In this document: positions 1 to 11,229 of the stretch, piece after piece
Layout: each line of letters starts with the position of its first letter
Numbering within the stretch: the stretch's first letter is position 1
NCBI GenBank assembly: GCA_036362985.1
Contig: JAYGXS010000005.1
Location: 30,601,947 to 30,665,946, forward strand
Direction of reading: 5' to 3'
Source: Ligula intestinalis
Lineage: Eukaryota; Platyhelminthes; Cestoda; Diphyllobothriidea; Diphyllobothriidae
DNA length: 64,000 nt
The notes under the pieces: model-generated
Database searches by the model: none
Told to the model about the DNA's origin: nothing
Seen by the model: only the letters and a program-made list of their open reading frames with translations
Translations under genes and position numbers: made by a program

Positions 1-800
1 CTTCTGAATTAGTAACAGGAGTAGAGATGTTCTACTTGCTTTCCGTGTACTGTGATGTGTGTGTGTGTTCGTATTCGCCCCCTGCAAGTTCCCCTTATGT
101 GGCCAGTCCTGTGCACTGATGGGTGGATGCAACTGAGGGTTCGTTTTATTCCCGAATGAATCAGAAGGTTCGCGAACCAGATATTTGCATGGACGAGAAA
201 GAAGGCGTATCGAGAACCAGACCAATTGATTTATTGTTCTGAGCTTTTGAACTCTTACAGGAGTCCATCTTCAGAGATGAAAAGTAGCCACCAAAAAGAG
301 GGTAATTACAGTGGCCCTAGGCCAGTCAAATGTCAGAAATCGTCAAGTTGTCAAGGGGTTAGAAACAACACTCAAAAAGGTTGGGTAAGGAGTTGGGGGC
401 AGGCAGGCAGGCAAGTAGCCCTTGGTAGATCCGGAACTCCGCCGGGTGGGCCTCAATCCAGGCGGCGAGGAGGAGGAGGTGGAGGAGTCGGAGCAGCATA
501 GTCAAGAGGGGCTGCTCTGTAATAAAAAAAGCAGATGGAGATTTGAAGAGATGGATCCACCATAGGGAGGTTTGGTGTAGCAGACCTTGGCCGCCCTGAG
601 GGCGGGTGGGAACGCGGTCGAGGACGCGTCTGTTGTGGTTCCCTGGAGTTGGGGGTGATTATAGTGGTGTAAAATAATTAATTGTCAATGGAGCAGGGAC
701 TCATGCACAGCAATTAGTGTCGCGCCTTGTCAAACGGTAGAGGCCCCTAGCAACCCTGCCTCATCTTCCGGCCGGTTCGTTGTGGGGTCCTCTTCGCTTG
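1..800. other. Unassigned sequence, no gene recognised
   Basis: No coding exon or familiar repeat was recognised here. A purine-rich GGA-type stretch lies at about 462-490 and produces a meaningless glycine-rich ORF. The stretch could be intron of the haspin gene whose 3' exons follow, since the upstream haspin exons are missing, but nothing in it proves that. Confidence 0.4.
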
Positions 801-809
801 CCATTCCTA

Positions 810-1180
810 CGTTTGGTTTGGCTTTGTTCTGTATTTTTTCCACATAATGACGCAAGACTTTGTAGGCCGTGGGCAGGTTTAGATGCCTGTTGACGGAGTT
901 GGCATCTGAGTACCATACCTCAAGCGTCAGCCTTTCGGCTTCTGAGGTTCCTCGGCCTGCGATGGTTGCCTCTTAGTGATCGAAACTATGATCAGTCTCT
1001 GCGACGTGTGCTGGGAGTTTGGGTCTAGTCTCCGAGCCACTAGATCGTGCTCGTGCTAGGCGGGTCTGCAATTTGTGGCCCTTTTTCCAATGTAATGGCA
1101 GTCTTATTCGTTGCAAAATATCTTGTAGACAATTGTAGAAGTATCTTTAGGAGGCAGTCTGTCTTTGGGTTGCATCACCC
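810..1180 (-). mobile_element. Penelope-like element fragment (GIY-YIG endonuclease end)
   Basis: Read on the minus strand, the segment around 1165-1040 gives a GIY-YIG-like start (IVYKIFCNE, then CHYIGKR, with a stop between). Further on come residues resembling the PLE C-terminus, ending near 850 with NRHLNLPTAYKVLRHY. The same tail (LPVAYKFQRLY) recurs in the PLE piece near 52.05 kb. Stops and frame changes show it is dead. PLEs are retroelements encoding a reverse transcriptase joined to a GIY-YIG nuclease; only the nuclease end is left here. Assignment rests on motif recognition by eye. Confidence 0.55.
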
Positions 1181-2120
1181 GGCGGCCACCCTGCACACAC
1201 GCCACTCGGGATCACACATTTACAACGGTTCGACTGTCGATTTCGACGATATCCACCATGGCTTCGACGAGTTAGACAACGCGTTGACTCCCGCGAGATA
1301 TACAGCGATAGTAGACTCGCGGAGAATCTACTTCACTCTATGACCAGTCCCACACCGGGACCCGGTTGTCAAGACGAGGTTAAGAAGACCGGAAGGGTGC
1401 AGGCGACGGGCGCGATCAACCCTCAACGCGTGTATCAACAGCACGCCTCGCTAGGTAGGCTCCCGGCTGGAAGCGCCATAAAAGCCACATTAATAAAGAG
1501 CCATTGAGTCTGACGCTCAGCCCGCAGCCAGCCACTACACACAGTAAGACACACTAGACGGACAGCGGTGTTCGAGTTACCGCGCCAGCTGGCAACCCTC
1601 CAAGCCACGGCTTCTAGCTCACCGCGACGGTTTTAAGTGCATTAGATTCATTATAGTGAGCAAAGAAACGCACCGAGGGTCGGCTTTACTCTCTCCCCCA
1701 CCACCAGCAACAGGTCATAGCCTGGCTGTCCGCCGCCTGAGGTGGGAACACACATACAGGTGTGTCCAGGTAAACGTGGATTTCCAAATGCTGTTTGGAC
1801 ACACAACTCACTCTCTTGGTCGATACTGAATATGCCACTAAACCCCACGCCCCTCGGGTACTATCATGCAAGCCAATTGGATAATCCTTAAACCTGCTCC
1901 ACAACCCTATTACAGCGACTGCTACCATTGTCCTAGTCTCTCTCAAACATGACTTGACACAGGCAACTCAGGCTTCTGTATACAATAAACCCTTTATGCC
2001 GATGTGTACGACTCGGGCTTTCATCTGAGTACAAACACTGCTGAGATCCCGACAGACTCTTCAACTTTACCGGTTTCAATTGTGATTTTAGATAATCCAT
2101 AGATGTTACTATGGGCAAAG
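1181..2120. other. Unassigned, probably repetitive sequence
   Basis: No exon with consistent splice phases and no recognisable domain was found. ORFs on both strands overlap one another and look like chance frames. The moderately GC-rich part (1180-1600) resembles other repeat-derived segments in the window in composition only. Confidence 0.3.
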
Positions 2121-2132
2121 ATTTGAGCTCCA

Positions 2133-2209
2133 GACATCTGATCGTTTTCATCATCCCCCAAAAAATACGAAGAAGACGGTTCAAGGACATGGACCGAGTT
2201 ATATTGGGA
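2133..2209 (+). repeat. Left arm of a ~75-bp inverted repeat
   Basis: This segment is nearly the reverse complement of 2826-2901, sharing a core around 'ggacatggaccgagttatat' and the block 'catcatcccycaaaaaa'. The arms enclose about 620 bp. The adjoining words 'ctgacgtttcgg' and CTTCTTCTT runs recur near the PLE-type repeat ends elsewhere in the window (23.2, 23.8, 24.1, 27.4, 28.5, 31.2 kb). The arms are therefore probably two opposite copies of a retroelement terminus. Confidence 0.65.
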
Positions 2210-2825
2210 CTGACGTTTCGGACACTCTCTTGTTTCCATCGTCAGAGTAACGTGGTGGTTGTTCCTGCTTGCCGGGACTGTTTCAGCCCTGCTGCATGCC
2301 TGTTATTAAATCCGTGTTCAGCGCACGAACTTTGACCTGCTTGTTCGCTGCTGACTGCCCGTGAGCTTGACCGCTGGGGGACTCGTGTGACCTTTGTCCC
2401 CTATGCAGCTGTCGTAGTTGTTGGCACGTCAGTGCGCTTTCTGGCCTGTCCCTCGTCCACCGACAGACTAATCACTTGTTGCTGCCGCACGAGTTCATAT
2501 CAACCTCGTGTGCGTGGTAGGGGGAGGGGGGGGGGTAGCGTTCCCCGCTGGTCCCCTGGTCCCTGGCCGACTCCTCTTCTGTCTTCCTCTGATCTCAGTT
2601 CTACTTCACGTTTGTGTCTTCTTCGCCGTTCTGTTGTCCTTGTTCGAACTGACCCGAACCATCTGCGTACCGCCTGGTAAGCAGGATGAAGGTCTAAGGC
2701 TCTGTTAAGTGTGCCAGGCGAAGACCAACTTTCCAGCCGAAGTCTAGCCGAATTGTCATTGGCTCGGCCTATTACCCCTTCATTGTTGACGGCGAAGGTA
2801 TGCTTCTTCTGCTTCTTCTTCTTCT

Positions 2826-2901
2826 TCCCAATATAACTCGGTCCATGTCCTTGAACCTTCTTCTTTGGCTTTTTTGAGGGATGATGGAAACGATAGATGT
2901 T
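2826..2901 (-). repeat. Right arm of the 2.1/2.8-kb inverted repeat
   Basis: Reverse complement of the 2133-2209 arm with a few mismatches. It is preceded by a CTTCTT microsatellite at about 2803-2827, of the kind that marks several repeat termini in this window. Confidence 0.65.
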
Positions 2902-3824
2902 ACTGCTCCTGAATTGTAATCACAAACCGTTTCGTCTTGCTTTTCAAATCTCTTCTTCTACCATTAATTAATGGAGTTCTAAAAGAAATCGGTGTTGGAA
3001 ATTTTAAAGAATATTTTGAACACCTAAATTTTTAGTTCGCGTCCTGAAGAGGCTCGTTTCCTCGTGTTCATTGGACAAGGGTGCACATGTCCAATATAGG
3101 GCTGGAGTTAAACCAGATGCAATTCAGGAAGTACTTTTTGGTTGAAGAACGAAACAGTAAAAATGGGTTTCAAGGCTGCTACTCTGCATTTTCGAACGGG
3201 AACATTTTGCGTAAGCGCAATGGTGTACATTCTTCGGGATATTCACGAGTATGTTTTTGCGGATAATAGTCTTTCTAGGACTCCGTCTTTTGTGGATGTA
3301 GAAACTGTAAAGCCACAAGTCATCTGCAGCTGACAATTCCTTCCGTGTGTGTGAGACCTCGGCGTCAATTCCTGAAATCAAGTTATTTCAGAAAACTAAT
3401 TGACTTAAATTTTTAAGCGATCGAAACACCCTGGAACTCTGATGGTTCGTAGCTAACTGCTCAGTAGACCACCTATGCTGATGACGGAGAAACGGATGCC
3501 ACTTATCGCTTGCACATTTACAGTCATCCAACTCCTACTTGCTTATTGGTCTGCGTTGTCAGATGCTTATCGACAACACTGTAAAGACCGCACGAAATCG
3601 CAGTCTGATGACACGGGAGGAAATTTCGCAGTTTTTAGGCTGACAGACCTCATTGGTCTGCAAACAACCGCCATTTTCTGTGCGTTTAGTCTTCAACAAT
3701 AGGCGCAGCATACTTAGCGACCCCCATGCATCGCTGAACCACAGCACGTTCACCTATAAATTAATGTTACTGTTAATGTTACTAAGTAGACGTTCTGTTT
3801 ACAATACGTCTCACGCTTGTGCAG
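2902..3824. other. Haspin intron or upstream sequence
   Basis: AT-rich sequence before the first haspin exon seen. It was searched for the haspin N-lobe (glycine-rich loop, VAIK-type lysine) and nothing convincing was found. Small ORFs here lack family features. Confidence 0.4.
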
Positions 3825-4056
3825 TTCAATTCCTATCGCGAGGCGCGTTCCGTCATCCAGCAGATTGCCATCTCTCTGGCAGCCGCGGAGTCGGCCCTTC
3901 AATTCGAGCACCGCGACCTGCACTGGCTCAACGTCCTGGTGAAACCTACAAAGCAGGAAAAGCTCCGCTATCGCGTGGGCGGCGTTAGCTATGCCGTACA
4001 AACTGAAGGCATCCACGTGTGCATCATTGATTTCACTGTATCCCGTCTCTGTCATG
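3825..4056 (+). CDS. Haspin-like protein kinase, exon with catalytic loop
   Basis: Haspin phosphorylates histone H3 on Thr3 at mitotic chromosomes and helps recruit the chromosomal passenger complex. This exon follows a 'cttgtgcag' acceptor, reads in phase 0 and ends at a GTGAGT donor in phase 1 (232 nt). It encodes the helix before the catalytic loop (VIQQIAISLAAAESALQFE), then HRDLHWLNVLV with the catalytic Asp codon at 3915-3917 and the Asn at 3930-3932. Then comes IIDFTVSRL, whose DFT (4029-4037) stands where most kinases have DFG and vertebrate haspins DYT. HRDLHW and the D-aromatic-T triplet are haspin signatures. The N-lobe is not visible, so the gene is partial in this window. Confidence 0.93.
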
Positions 4057-5851
4057 GTGAGTTAGCGTTTGCGTATGGTTTATTTTATTCCTTATTGCCT
4101 GATGCAGGCTTTATGTCACAGCTAAGCCGTGGGCCTCTATAGTTTCTTGTAAAAATACAACTGGAGCAATTAGCGATACCTGTGGTGCAAACTTTTGTTT
4201 TAACTCTGAGCTGCACAGTCCCTGAAAGCCAAGGGGTGGGCATAAGATGGAGAAATAATTTCTTAATTTTTCAATGCAGTCCAAATCGTGCGTGTGGTGC
4301 ATTTGATTGAGTTTTAGTTCCCAGAAAAGGCCATTTGCGGTCGGAACTTTTCCAAGACTTTTGGGGACCGAAGAAAACCTTCGAAACAGATACAAATTCG
4401 AAGTCTTAGTAACAGCTGATAACGGTGAATGCCCCTTGTTATAGTATTCAAGATGAATGTCATTTAGGGTGGGATAATGACCATGGTTAACTAGTCGGTC
4501 TTATCGGACACCAAATGAATATCATAACAACTAACAAAAATTTGCATTCCATTGATAAGGCATGACAAGTAATCTGCTTTAAAAGGTGCTAAAACTTTAT
4601 TACCATCTTGACAATAGTTTATTCTAGTGCATGAGGGCAATCAAATAAAACTCGCTAATTTTAAACGCTAAAAAGCTTTGAATTATGAAAAGTTATGTTT
4701 ATCATATTTCATCTTTGACGAAGCAGAAAAACAAAGGCAGAATTTTGTTATTGTTTTAAAGTGCGTCTTGACCTCTTCATTGAGCTTTTCTTTATTATTT
4801 AGCCTAACTACCACTCATTACGGTTCTAAATTATAAAAAATTTATTTCTTACCAAACATTTTCTAGTGAAAAGTATACTGGTCAACTGCTGGCTTTTCTC
4901 GTTCAAGTGAATTGAGCGTTTTTAGCGAAAATGTTTTGCAAGAACGCGAGTAAACATGCTCGAGACAGGTTCAGCCACAAACAAAAAACAAAGTTGATGT
5001 TAGGCTGTAAGAAATATAAGTAGCTATATAGACTGAAACTTTGGTCCGCACGAAGTATACGCCGGTTTCCGAGTAGAAAATGTGTAAAACTGCTTCATAT
5101 ACCGGAAAAGTACTGAATTATTTAAATGGTCTACGGTTAAAGCAATGTACGAACGAATCCGACTTCAGAATAGGAGAAAGACTGGAATAGGCAGGGAAGC
5201 CTTGCTTTCTACTTTTGGCAGCCTTCTGACTTGGACAAAAATACTAATTTGATCGTTTTGCGCATTGTGTTTTTTGGCTTTTCAGATTTTCTTAGTGTCT
5301 TTTCTTTTCTGGTGCCCTTTTGATCAAGTTGACTGTCATCGCGATGGGACAACGATATAAATTATCAATACAGGATAGTATATATTTCTCGGGTGCCCTC
5401 ATCCTCACTCGCTGGATATACACAGGCTCTTTAAATAATGAACCGTAACTGGTAATTAACTTAAGTTCACAGTCTAAGCATCTGGGTTTGCTTTTTAGGG
5501 TTGCTTATTTTTAGTTAATTCTCAACTATATTTTTTGATTCTCCTCTTCTCTCAAAGAATTTCTATTGTCATTTTCTTCTTTTTCTAGGAAGTTTGTTCT
5601 AAATTGGCAATCAGACAGCTCGTCGCACTAGGTCATCTTCCCCTTAAAGATTTTACTGCCTTATATTGAAGATTTACCGCCTTCATCATATGTACTGTAT
5701 AATCTTTATATAACTTCGAAGAATCTTCATTCCGTTATCCACTATATACGCGGACCCTTGAATCATCTTGAAGCTTTTCCTATTCTTGTTTTTATCTTTT
5801 TTTGTGTTTTGTGATCAATCTCTAACGCATGTGTGTTTTACTCCTGCCCAG
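4057..5851 (+). other. Haspin intron (1795 nt)
   Basis: AT-rich intron bounded by GTGAGT and a pyrimidine-rich 'actcctgcccag' acceptor. No exon or recognisable mobile-element coding region was seen inside it. Confidence 0.8.
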
Positions 5852-5954
5852 AGGGTAATATTGTCTACGTGGACATGTCTAAGTCGCCCGAGGTATTCGA
5901 ATGTGAAGGCGACTATCAGTTCGACATTTACCGCATGATGCGAGACATGAACGG
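5852..5954 (+). CDS. Haspin-like kinase, middle exon
   Basis: It enters in phase 1 (completing a Glu codon) and leaves in phase 2 at a GTTAGT donor. It encodes GNIVYVDMS, then an acidic stretch, then GDYQFDIYRMMRDMN. The GDYQFDIYR block matches the haspin C-lobe segment that replaces the usual activation segment/APE region. The carried bases fit the previous and next exons exactly, which supports all three exon calls together. Confidence 0.93.
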
Positions 5955-6690
5955 GTTAGTTTTTTTCCTTTTTAATGCAGTTTTTCTTGTCCATTCGGTA
6001 TGTCCTTGAAATAACTTTTTAGTGGGCAATTTAACAAGAAGGACGCAGGTGTCTTTAGCGCTAGTGTCGTAGAACCAAAACGAGATTTTCAAAAGGCATG
6101 TATTTTACTTGACTTCCGAGAAAGGAGCGCTTTTAATTTCACTTCCTTTCTTAAGTTCTTGGGTCGCGTGCTCTGGGAATTTTCAGAAGCTTTCTCCTTT
6201 GTAATAGGCAGTTGATGTGTTTTTTAACAGCCGTCCATCACGTATCTGATTATCCATAACTTGATCATTGCTTTGCAACGTCTATTTTTGCTTCCTATCT
6301 TGAAGCGCATAGTGGATGAACCACGCACCTCTCATATTCACTGAATCTCCTTTTTTGCTTTAGGTCAAGTAACACAGGGGTATATTTATCTGCCTGTGTT
6401 TTCATCGCAGCTTACATTCTCTGTAAAGTGACCCCACTACGCAACGTTTGCTTTTGGAGTTTAAATAATCTAGGCTAGACTGCAGTTTTTGAAAGATCTG
6501 AATATACTTTTGTCACAGGTCGGGAGGGGGGGGGGCGAGTATCGCTGGCATACAGTAGGATTAAGTGCGCTTCTCCCACCTGCCTCCCTGTAGACTATCA
6601 TGAATGTTCTTCAACTGTTCCTTCATTTTAACTGAACTCATACAACTGTTTAACCTTTACGTGTACATTTCTTGCTGCTGTTCCCCATAG
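5955..6690 (+). other. Haspin intron (736 nt)
   Basis: Bounded by GTTAGT and 'ttccccatag'. It holds a short poly-G run near 6526-6534 and nothing else that I recognise. Confidence 0.8.
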
Positions 6691-6913
6691 AAATAACTGG
6701 CGTCCCTTCCGACCTATCACCAACCTCTACTGGCTAAACTACCTGATGGACAAACTCCTGAACCAGACCTCCTATCCACGTCGTGATCCCGACTCCTCGG
6801 CCATCGAGTCCGAACTTGCAGCCCTGCGCGACACCGTGCTTTCTGGCAGTTATAAATCAGCCACACAACTCGTCAACCTCAGTTTCTACTTCGATGCTTG
6901 TCGCATAGATTAA
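6691..6913 (+). CDS. Haspin-like kinase, terminal exon
   Basis: It enters in phase 2 and reads NNWRPFRPITNLYWLNYLMD, then KLLNQTSYPRRD and a helical tail, to a TAA stop at 6911-6913. The N-x-W, 'SNxLWLxYLxDKxL'-type block is the conserved haspin C-terminal helix region, and the tail after it is of normal family length. No clear AATAAA was noticed shortly after the stop. Together with the two preceding exons it gives about 185 codons of the C-terminal kinase half. Confidence 0.93.
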
Positions 6914-8488
6914 CAGGTCTCCCCCGCACCCCCCCCCGTCCTTCTCTGTTTGCCCGTGTCTCGTTATATTTCGCATTTAAGGCTGGGTGCGTTCTGCTAA
7001 CGACCCCTCTCCCCTCTTTACCGCTCCCTGCCGGTTTGTTGCCAACGCTGTTCCCCCCCTCCCCCCCCCCCCCTCCACCCAAGCTAAACGCCGATGTCGG
7101 CGGTTGCTCATATGTAAAGAGAGAAGATACGCTTTCAGTACTCACTGTGCTCAGGCGTATCCTTTTTTATATATACTGTGAGGCGTGAACCGACAGTTTT
7201 TTTTCCAAATCTGTCCTACAGGTAGAAGGTCTTGCTGCGCACGTTGACTCGCGTTCAGATATTCGCTGTGTACTCTCCACCCGCTGTGGTGTAAAGCAGT
7301 TTTAGGGACAGCAAGAAAACAAAAGATTTTACATTCCGTTTCTGCCTTTTCTTTTGGTCCTTCTTCTGCTAGGTTCGCCCTTACCCGGTTTGTTCAATAG
7401 GGGTTTCGCTGTGTCTGTTCAGGGCGTAGACAGGCTGTGCATTTATGTGTGCGGAGTTCACATCTGAATTACAGGGCTCTTTGGTTAATCCGTTTGTACG
7501 CACGTATTACTTAGACTAGCGTTTTTCATGCCATGACCTTTATTATTCACTGTGTTTTCTGCACTTAACTGACTACCTCTACTGTGGTAAGACAGGCGAA
7601 AGTACTTGGCAGTGTTCGTCACTCAGAATGCATGGGCTGGCAATATATTCCTTATTAGGGTCTGAAGTACCTCTGGCCAACCAGTTTACGTCTACTGCTC
7701 ATACACTCAGCCGATGTGTGAACAGACAAACATCGACTGCTTGGCCTGACGAGAATTTATCGAAAGTGCACGTTTACTCGCTAAATTAGACTTCTGAATT
7801 TTCTGATGGAATTTTCGCAGCTCTATTTCACAAAACCATCAAAACCAGGACCTTCATGTGCCCATCTGTTGTCGAGCCCGTACAAATCTTCTGTTCGTTA
7901 AACCACGAATTCATTATTGCTTGTCTGCAATCGCGGCAATTAAGTGTCGCACGCATGAATCTTTCGCAGATGTACTCTGGTTACAGGGTGAAATTACGAC
8001 ACAAGGTTTTTCCTTCTATCTACGGAGGTGGCCGTATAGCGATGGATTAGTGTTGGCAAAAAATGTGGTTATGACCGACATGCCTGTTTCTGGTTTATCT
8101 GCCGCCAACCTTGCAATAGTAAGTCTTGAACGTAGGTCACCATTTCAGTTCGAAAATATTACCTATGTAATACCCGGAGCGCACTGGGGTTCTTGGATAG
8201 CGTGAATTCTTTCCAATTTGGGCCGGTATTCAGTGGTTCTGTGTTCGCTCTTTTCTAATTGTGTCCTTAGTATAAAGCTCGATAATCATAGCAGACATAG
8301 AAAGGGTGGAAAGCCAGTGCTAATGTCAACACATAGTGTTTATTATGAATGCACTAAGAATAGTCATAAAAAATCATACACAAACCTAATAATGACAATT
8401 AGAGAGGAAGGTGGTGCTGGAAGCTTCCACCTGAAAAAGAATCACACTGCGGAGTCCCCGCAGGGAGTGCAACTGTTAAAATTACTGT
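6914..8488. other. Intergenic sequence after haspin
   Basis: It contains C-rich low-complexity runs at about 6925-6940 and 7055-7085 that generate overlapping proline/glycine-rich ORFs on both strands. No exon or domain was recognised. ORFs at 7856-8205 and 8218-8607 show no family features. Confidence 0.4.
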
Positions 8489-9013
8489 CTACCGGATATG
8501 GTGGAGCTGGAGACCGCCACCAGGGAGGGGACGATAATTCTGGCTCCTCCACTGTGCGAACACACCATCTTCGATCGGGCTCAAAGCAACCGCGAACGCA
8601 TATTTAGACAAGGAGCAATCTTTTATCCTGTTGGTTCCTATACCTGGACCGAAAGTTGCATCTGGACTGTGCAAGTCTGTTGGCATTTGCTTATTGCCGC
8701 AATTTATATCTAGCCTTGATTTTGTATTGGTAATGGTGCCAATTTCGAAATACAACTCGGAAAGTAGCTTCCGATACACCTCAGCATAAACCTGGACACT
8801 GATTTGACCCTCTTCTGAATGGTGAAATCGCAGGTCAGGACCAAATGCCAATATTTTGTCTGCCGTAGTAATTGTTTGCCTTCGTCCTGCCATGTCGCTC
8901 ATTGATATCGGATAAAAGGTTATAAACGTGGAGCTGAGTAACATTTTGTCGCGCAGAAATTGATCCCCATAGTTTTGCTGAGGAGCGAGGTACATGGCCT
9001 TCAGGGTGGTCAA
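8489..9013 (-). CDS. Unrecognised 174-codon open frame
   Basis: This is the longest uninterrupted frame in the intergenic part. The predicted protein has ordinary composition, with no low complexity, no membrane segment and no motif I can identify. Its middle part (QVYAEVYRKLLSELYFEIG) is helix-like. No clear splice-compatible neighbours were found. It may be an exon of a minus-strand gene, an intact piece of a mobile-element polyprotein, or chance. I give no function. Confidence 0.2.
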   Translation of the reverse strand: MTTLKAMYLAPQQNYGDQFLRDKMLLSSTFITFYPISMSDMAGRRQTITTADKILAFGPDLRFHHSEEGQISVQVYAEVYRKLLSELYFEIGTITNTKSRLDINCGNKQMPTDLHSPDATFGPGIGTNRIKDCSLSKYAFAVALSPIEDGVFAQWRSQNYRPLPGGGLQLHHIR

Positions 9014-10495
9014 CTTGCAAACGAAAAAGTATTTAATATGAAAGGAGCGATTGCATTTAAAGGTGGCATTTCACCAGAGGTAGACGGTCCAAAGAGAGAC
9101 ACGAGAACTGAACGTCACTGGCCGGCTAATTTTGGAGATTTGGGGTTAGCTCCCAGATATCCAATGAGATCAAACCATTCTTGAATTAATTATGTGACGT
9201 AATAGCCGCTCTGGAGTCCACTCTCCCCCTATGACGCCTATTTGCTATTCCATGGATGCGACATCCTGCAGGCATACCCCTGAGGGCCGATTCCTTCCCC
9301 CGGTCAGGCCTAATCTGAAGCTGAGTCACGACTACACCCACCAGAAGCGCTTATCTTACGCGCGTATTTCGACGTAGCATGTCACCTGTAGGGTCCGACT
9401 TAGCCTGTAAACTATCCTATCGACATTTAAACCTTCGCATCCAACCATGTTCACCGCTAGCTTCATCAGGCTAAATGCATTGCAATCCATCTAACGCAGT
9501 CTCTCTTCCGCTTCCCAATCATGCCCGCTGTCATGACAGGTTCAATAGGATCGAAAGCGGGGTCAGGAAGAGGTGACATACCCAAAGCATTGTAGCCTGC
9601 CGTGTTCTGATCGGACAGTGGTCAGACGCAGTTGATTAGTATGGCATGAGCCTGCACCTTCCCTTGTCGAAATGGCTTCGTTCGCCATCAGCAGCATTTG
9701 CTATAAGGGAACAACCTGAAAAAGACTCACCATCCCTTGACCTAGCTCCTGTGTGGGTCCAGGACATCTGCCACGTGGCCCATTTAGGATGAAAGGCCGA
9801 AAAAGCACCTGTTCAAAGAGCGGCTATAGATAAACAATTGACAGCACAGACATGGAAAACCCGCTAGAATTATACGCCTCTACCCACCTGCTTCCGACCA
9901 GGCACCTTATGCCGATACATAAGCCAAGTGCTGAATCACGGTGATCTGATTTTTTTTCTAATACCAGCCGGGACGAAATTATTGTGTGTAATTAAATTTG
10001 ACCTCATATCACTTACCCTCACGATGGTAGCTTGTTTGAGTGACATGCAATATCTGGCGGTCTAAAGGTAGTTGAGAGCTAATTACACCAGTCGTTCGTG
10101 TCCGCTAAGCACGTGCGCACCAGAGCTTGTCAGAGGTAGGTTAAGGTCACCAACTTGTGTTCAATTTGTGTCTGTCCTAATCGGCTAATTAATTCCCAAT
10201 GCCGGTGCACAAAGGGCTTTATTGCGGTGACCGCCTACGTCGGCTAAATTTGCGTGCTATCGGCTGAAGGGTAAGCAGACTGCGGGCTGCTGCTTCAGCA
10301 GCATTATCTTCAGCATGAAGCCTGGTGGGGTTTAAAATCCACGAACGCCATCAGAGTGAAAGAGAGATTCCACCGAGTCAGCACCCAAAATTCGTGAAAG
10401 TTGTCCTTAATGTAGAAAACTAGTTATAGCTCACTAAATTAAACTATTCCAAACCCTCTGACCTCCCACGTCTTATCTTCTCATTTAATAGTTTA
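9014..10495. other. Intergenic, unassigned
   Basis: The GC-richer part (9200-9940) differs from its AT-rich surroundings and is probably old repeat sequence, but no coding motif could be read on either strand. A Ty3/Gypsy integrase remnant lies just downstream on the minus strand, so decayed LTR-element sequence is possible. Confidence 0.3.
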
Positions 10496-10499
10496 AAAC

Positions 10500-10760
10500 C
10501 ATTAGGATACGTCTATCTTCCATCTCCCGACCGGAATTCTTCGCATTCTACATAGGGATAGGTGGACGTCACACACATTCTCATAGCCATCCTTAGAGAT
10601 TGCGCTGAGAAGATTGTTGGTTGTGTGATTCGTTCGTTCCACGAAGCCATTCTCTTCGAGGTGGTATGTGGTCGTATATAATTTGTGGATCTCACAGATA
10701 TCACGCAATAATTGCGAATCAACGTTATTACAGCGGTTCCCAACGACTGATTAAACTGAA
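10500..10760 (-). mobile_element. Ty3/Gypsy integrase fragment
   Basis: On the minus strand one frame reads NNVDSQLLRDICEIHKLYTT, then TYHLEENGFVERTNHT and a helix. This matches the end of the retroviral-type integrase core: the segment leading to the catalytic Glu in the 'xYHPxGNGxVERxNRT' motif. Here the Pro is Leu and the Gly before Asn is Glu. Only about 80 codons are left and no LTRs were recognised. It is a relic of an LTR retrotransposon. Confidence 0.7.
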
Positions 10761-10763
10761 ACC

Positions 10764-11140
10764 GATAGTAAGGGAAATGTATATAGATGCCTTTAAACTC
10801 CCAATTGGTACAGAATAGCTATGAAATGCATTGGTTCAACAGAAAATTGCAAGAGTGGCGTTGCCATTAAATGGAACTTGATAAAAAATTCCAGTGAAAA
10901 AATTCTTCGTTAATGTTCGGAAATGACATGCGTGAAAGCCATTTGAGGAATTTTAAGGAAAAAAACTGTGGAGGAGGAGTAGATGCAAAAAAGCATGCAT
11001 TGCTGCTTAGTGTTTGAGCATTTTAAGAGGAGCCTATCATGGTTTTTATCAATTTTCTAAGGGTCACACCAGAAGAGGATCTCAGAAGTCACGAGAGGAT
11101 CACCGAGTGTCGGAGACGCGCCCACCTTTACACCCTCGCC
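10764..11140 (+). repeat. Dispersed repeat, copy 1 (second copy at 52.73-53.11 kb)
   Basis: It shares colinear blocks with 52726-53110, including 'gggaaat...tatagatgcctttaaactcccaattggtacag', 'gtggcgttgcca', 'atgccatttgag...aaaaactgt', and the 3' part 'gggtcacaccagaagag...gtcacgagaggatcaccgagtgtc'. Both copies are on the same strand but lie next to CR1-like pieces in opposite orientations, so the repeat seems independent of those. No coding capacity was recognised. Confidence 0.6.
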
Positions 11141-11229
11141 GGTTACCGGTGTGCCAACCACGTGACGAAACCGAGGGCCTCACCATGATATCCAGTAGGT
11201 ATTCACGGTTTTTGATGAAGAAAGTTTCT

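Noticed and set aside
226..501. Glycine-rich 91-codon ORF
   Set aside because: Produced by a GGA-rich tract.
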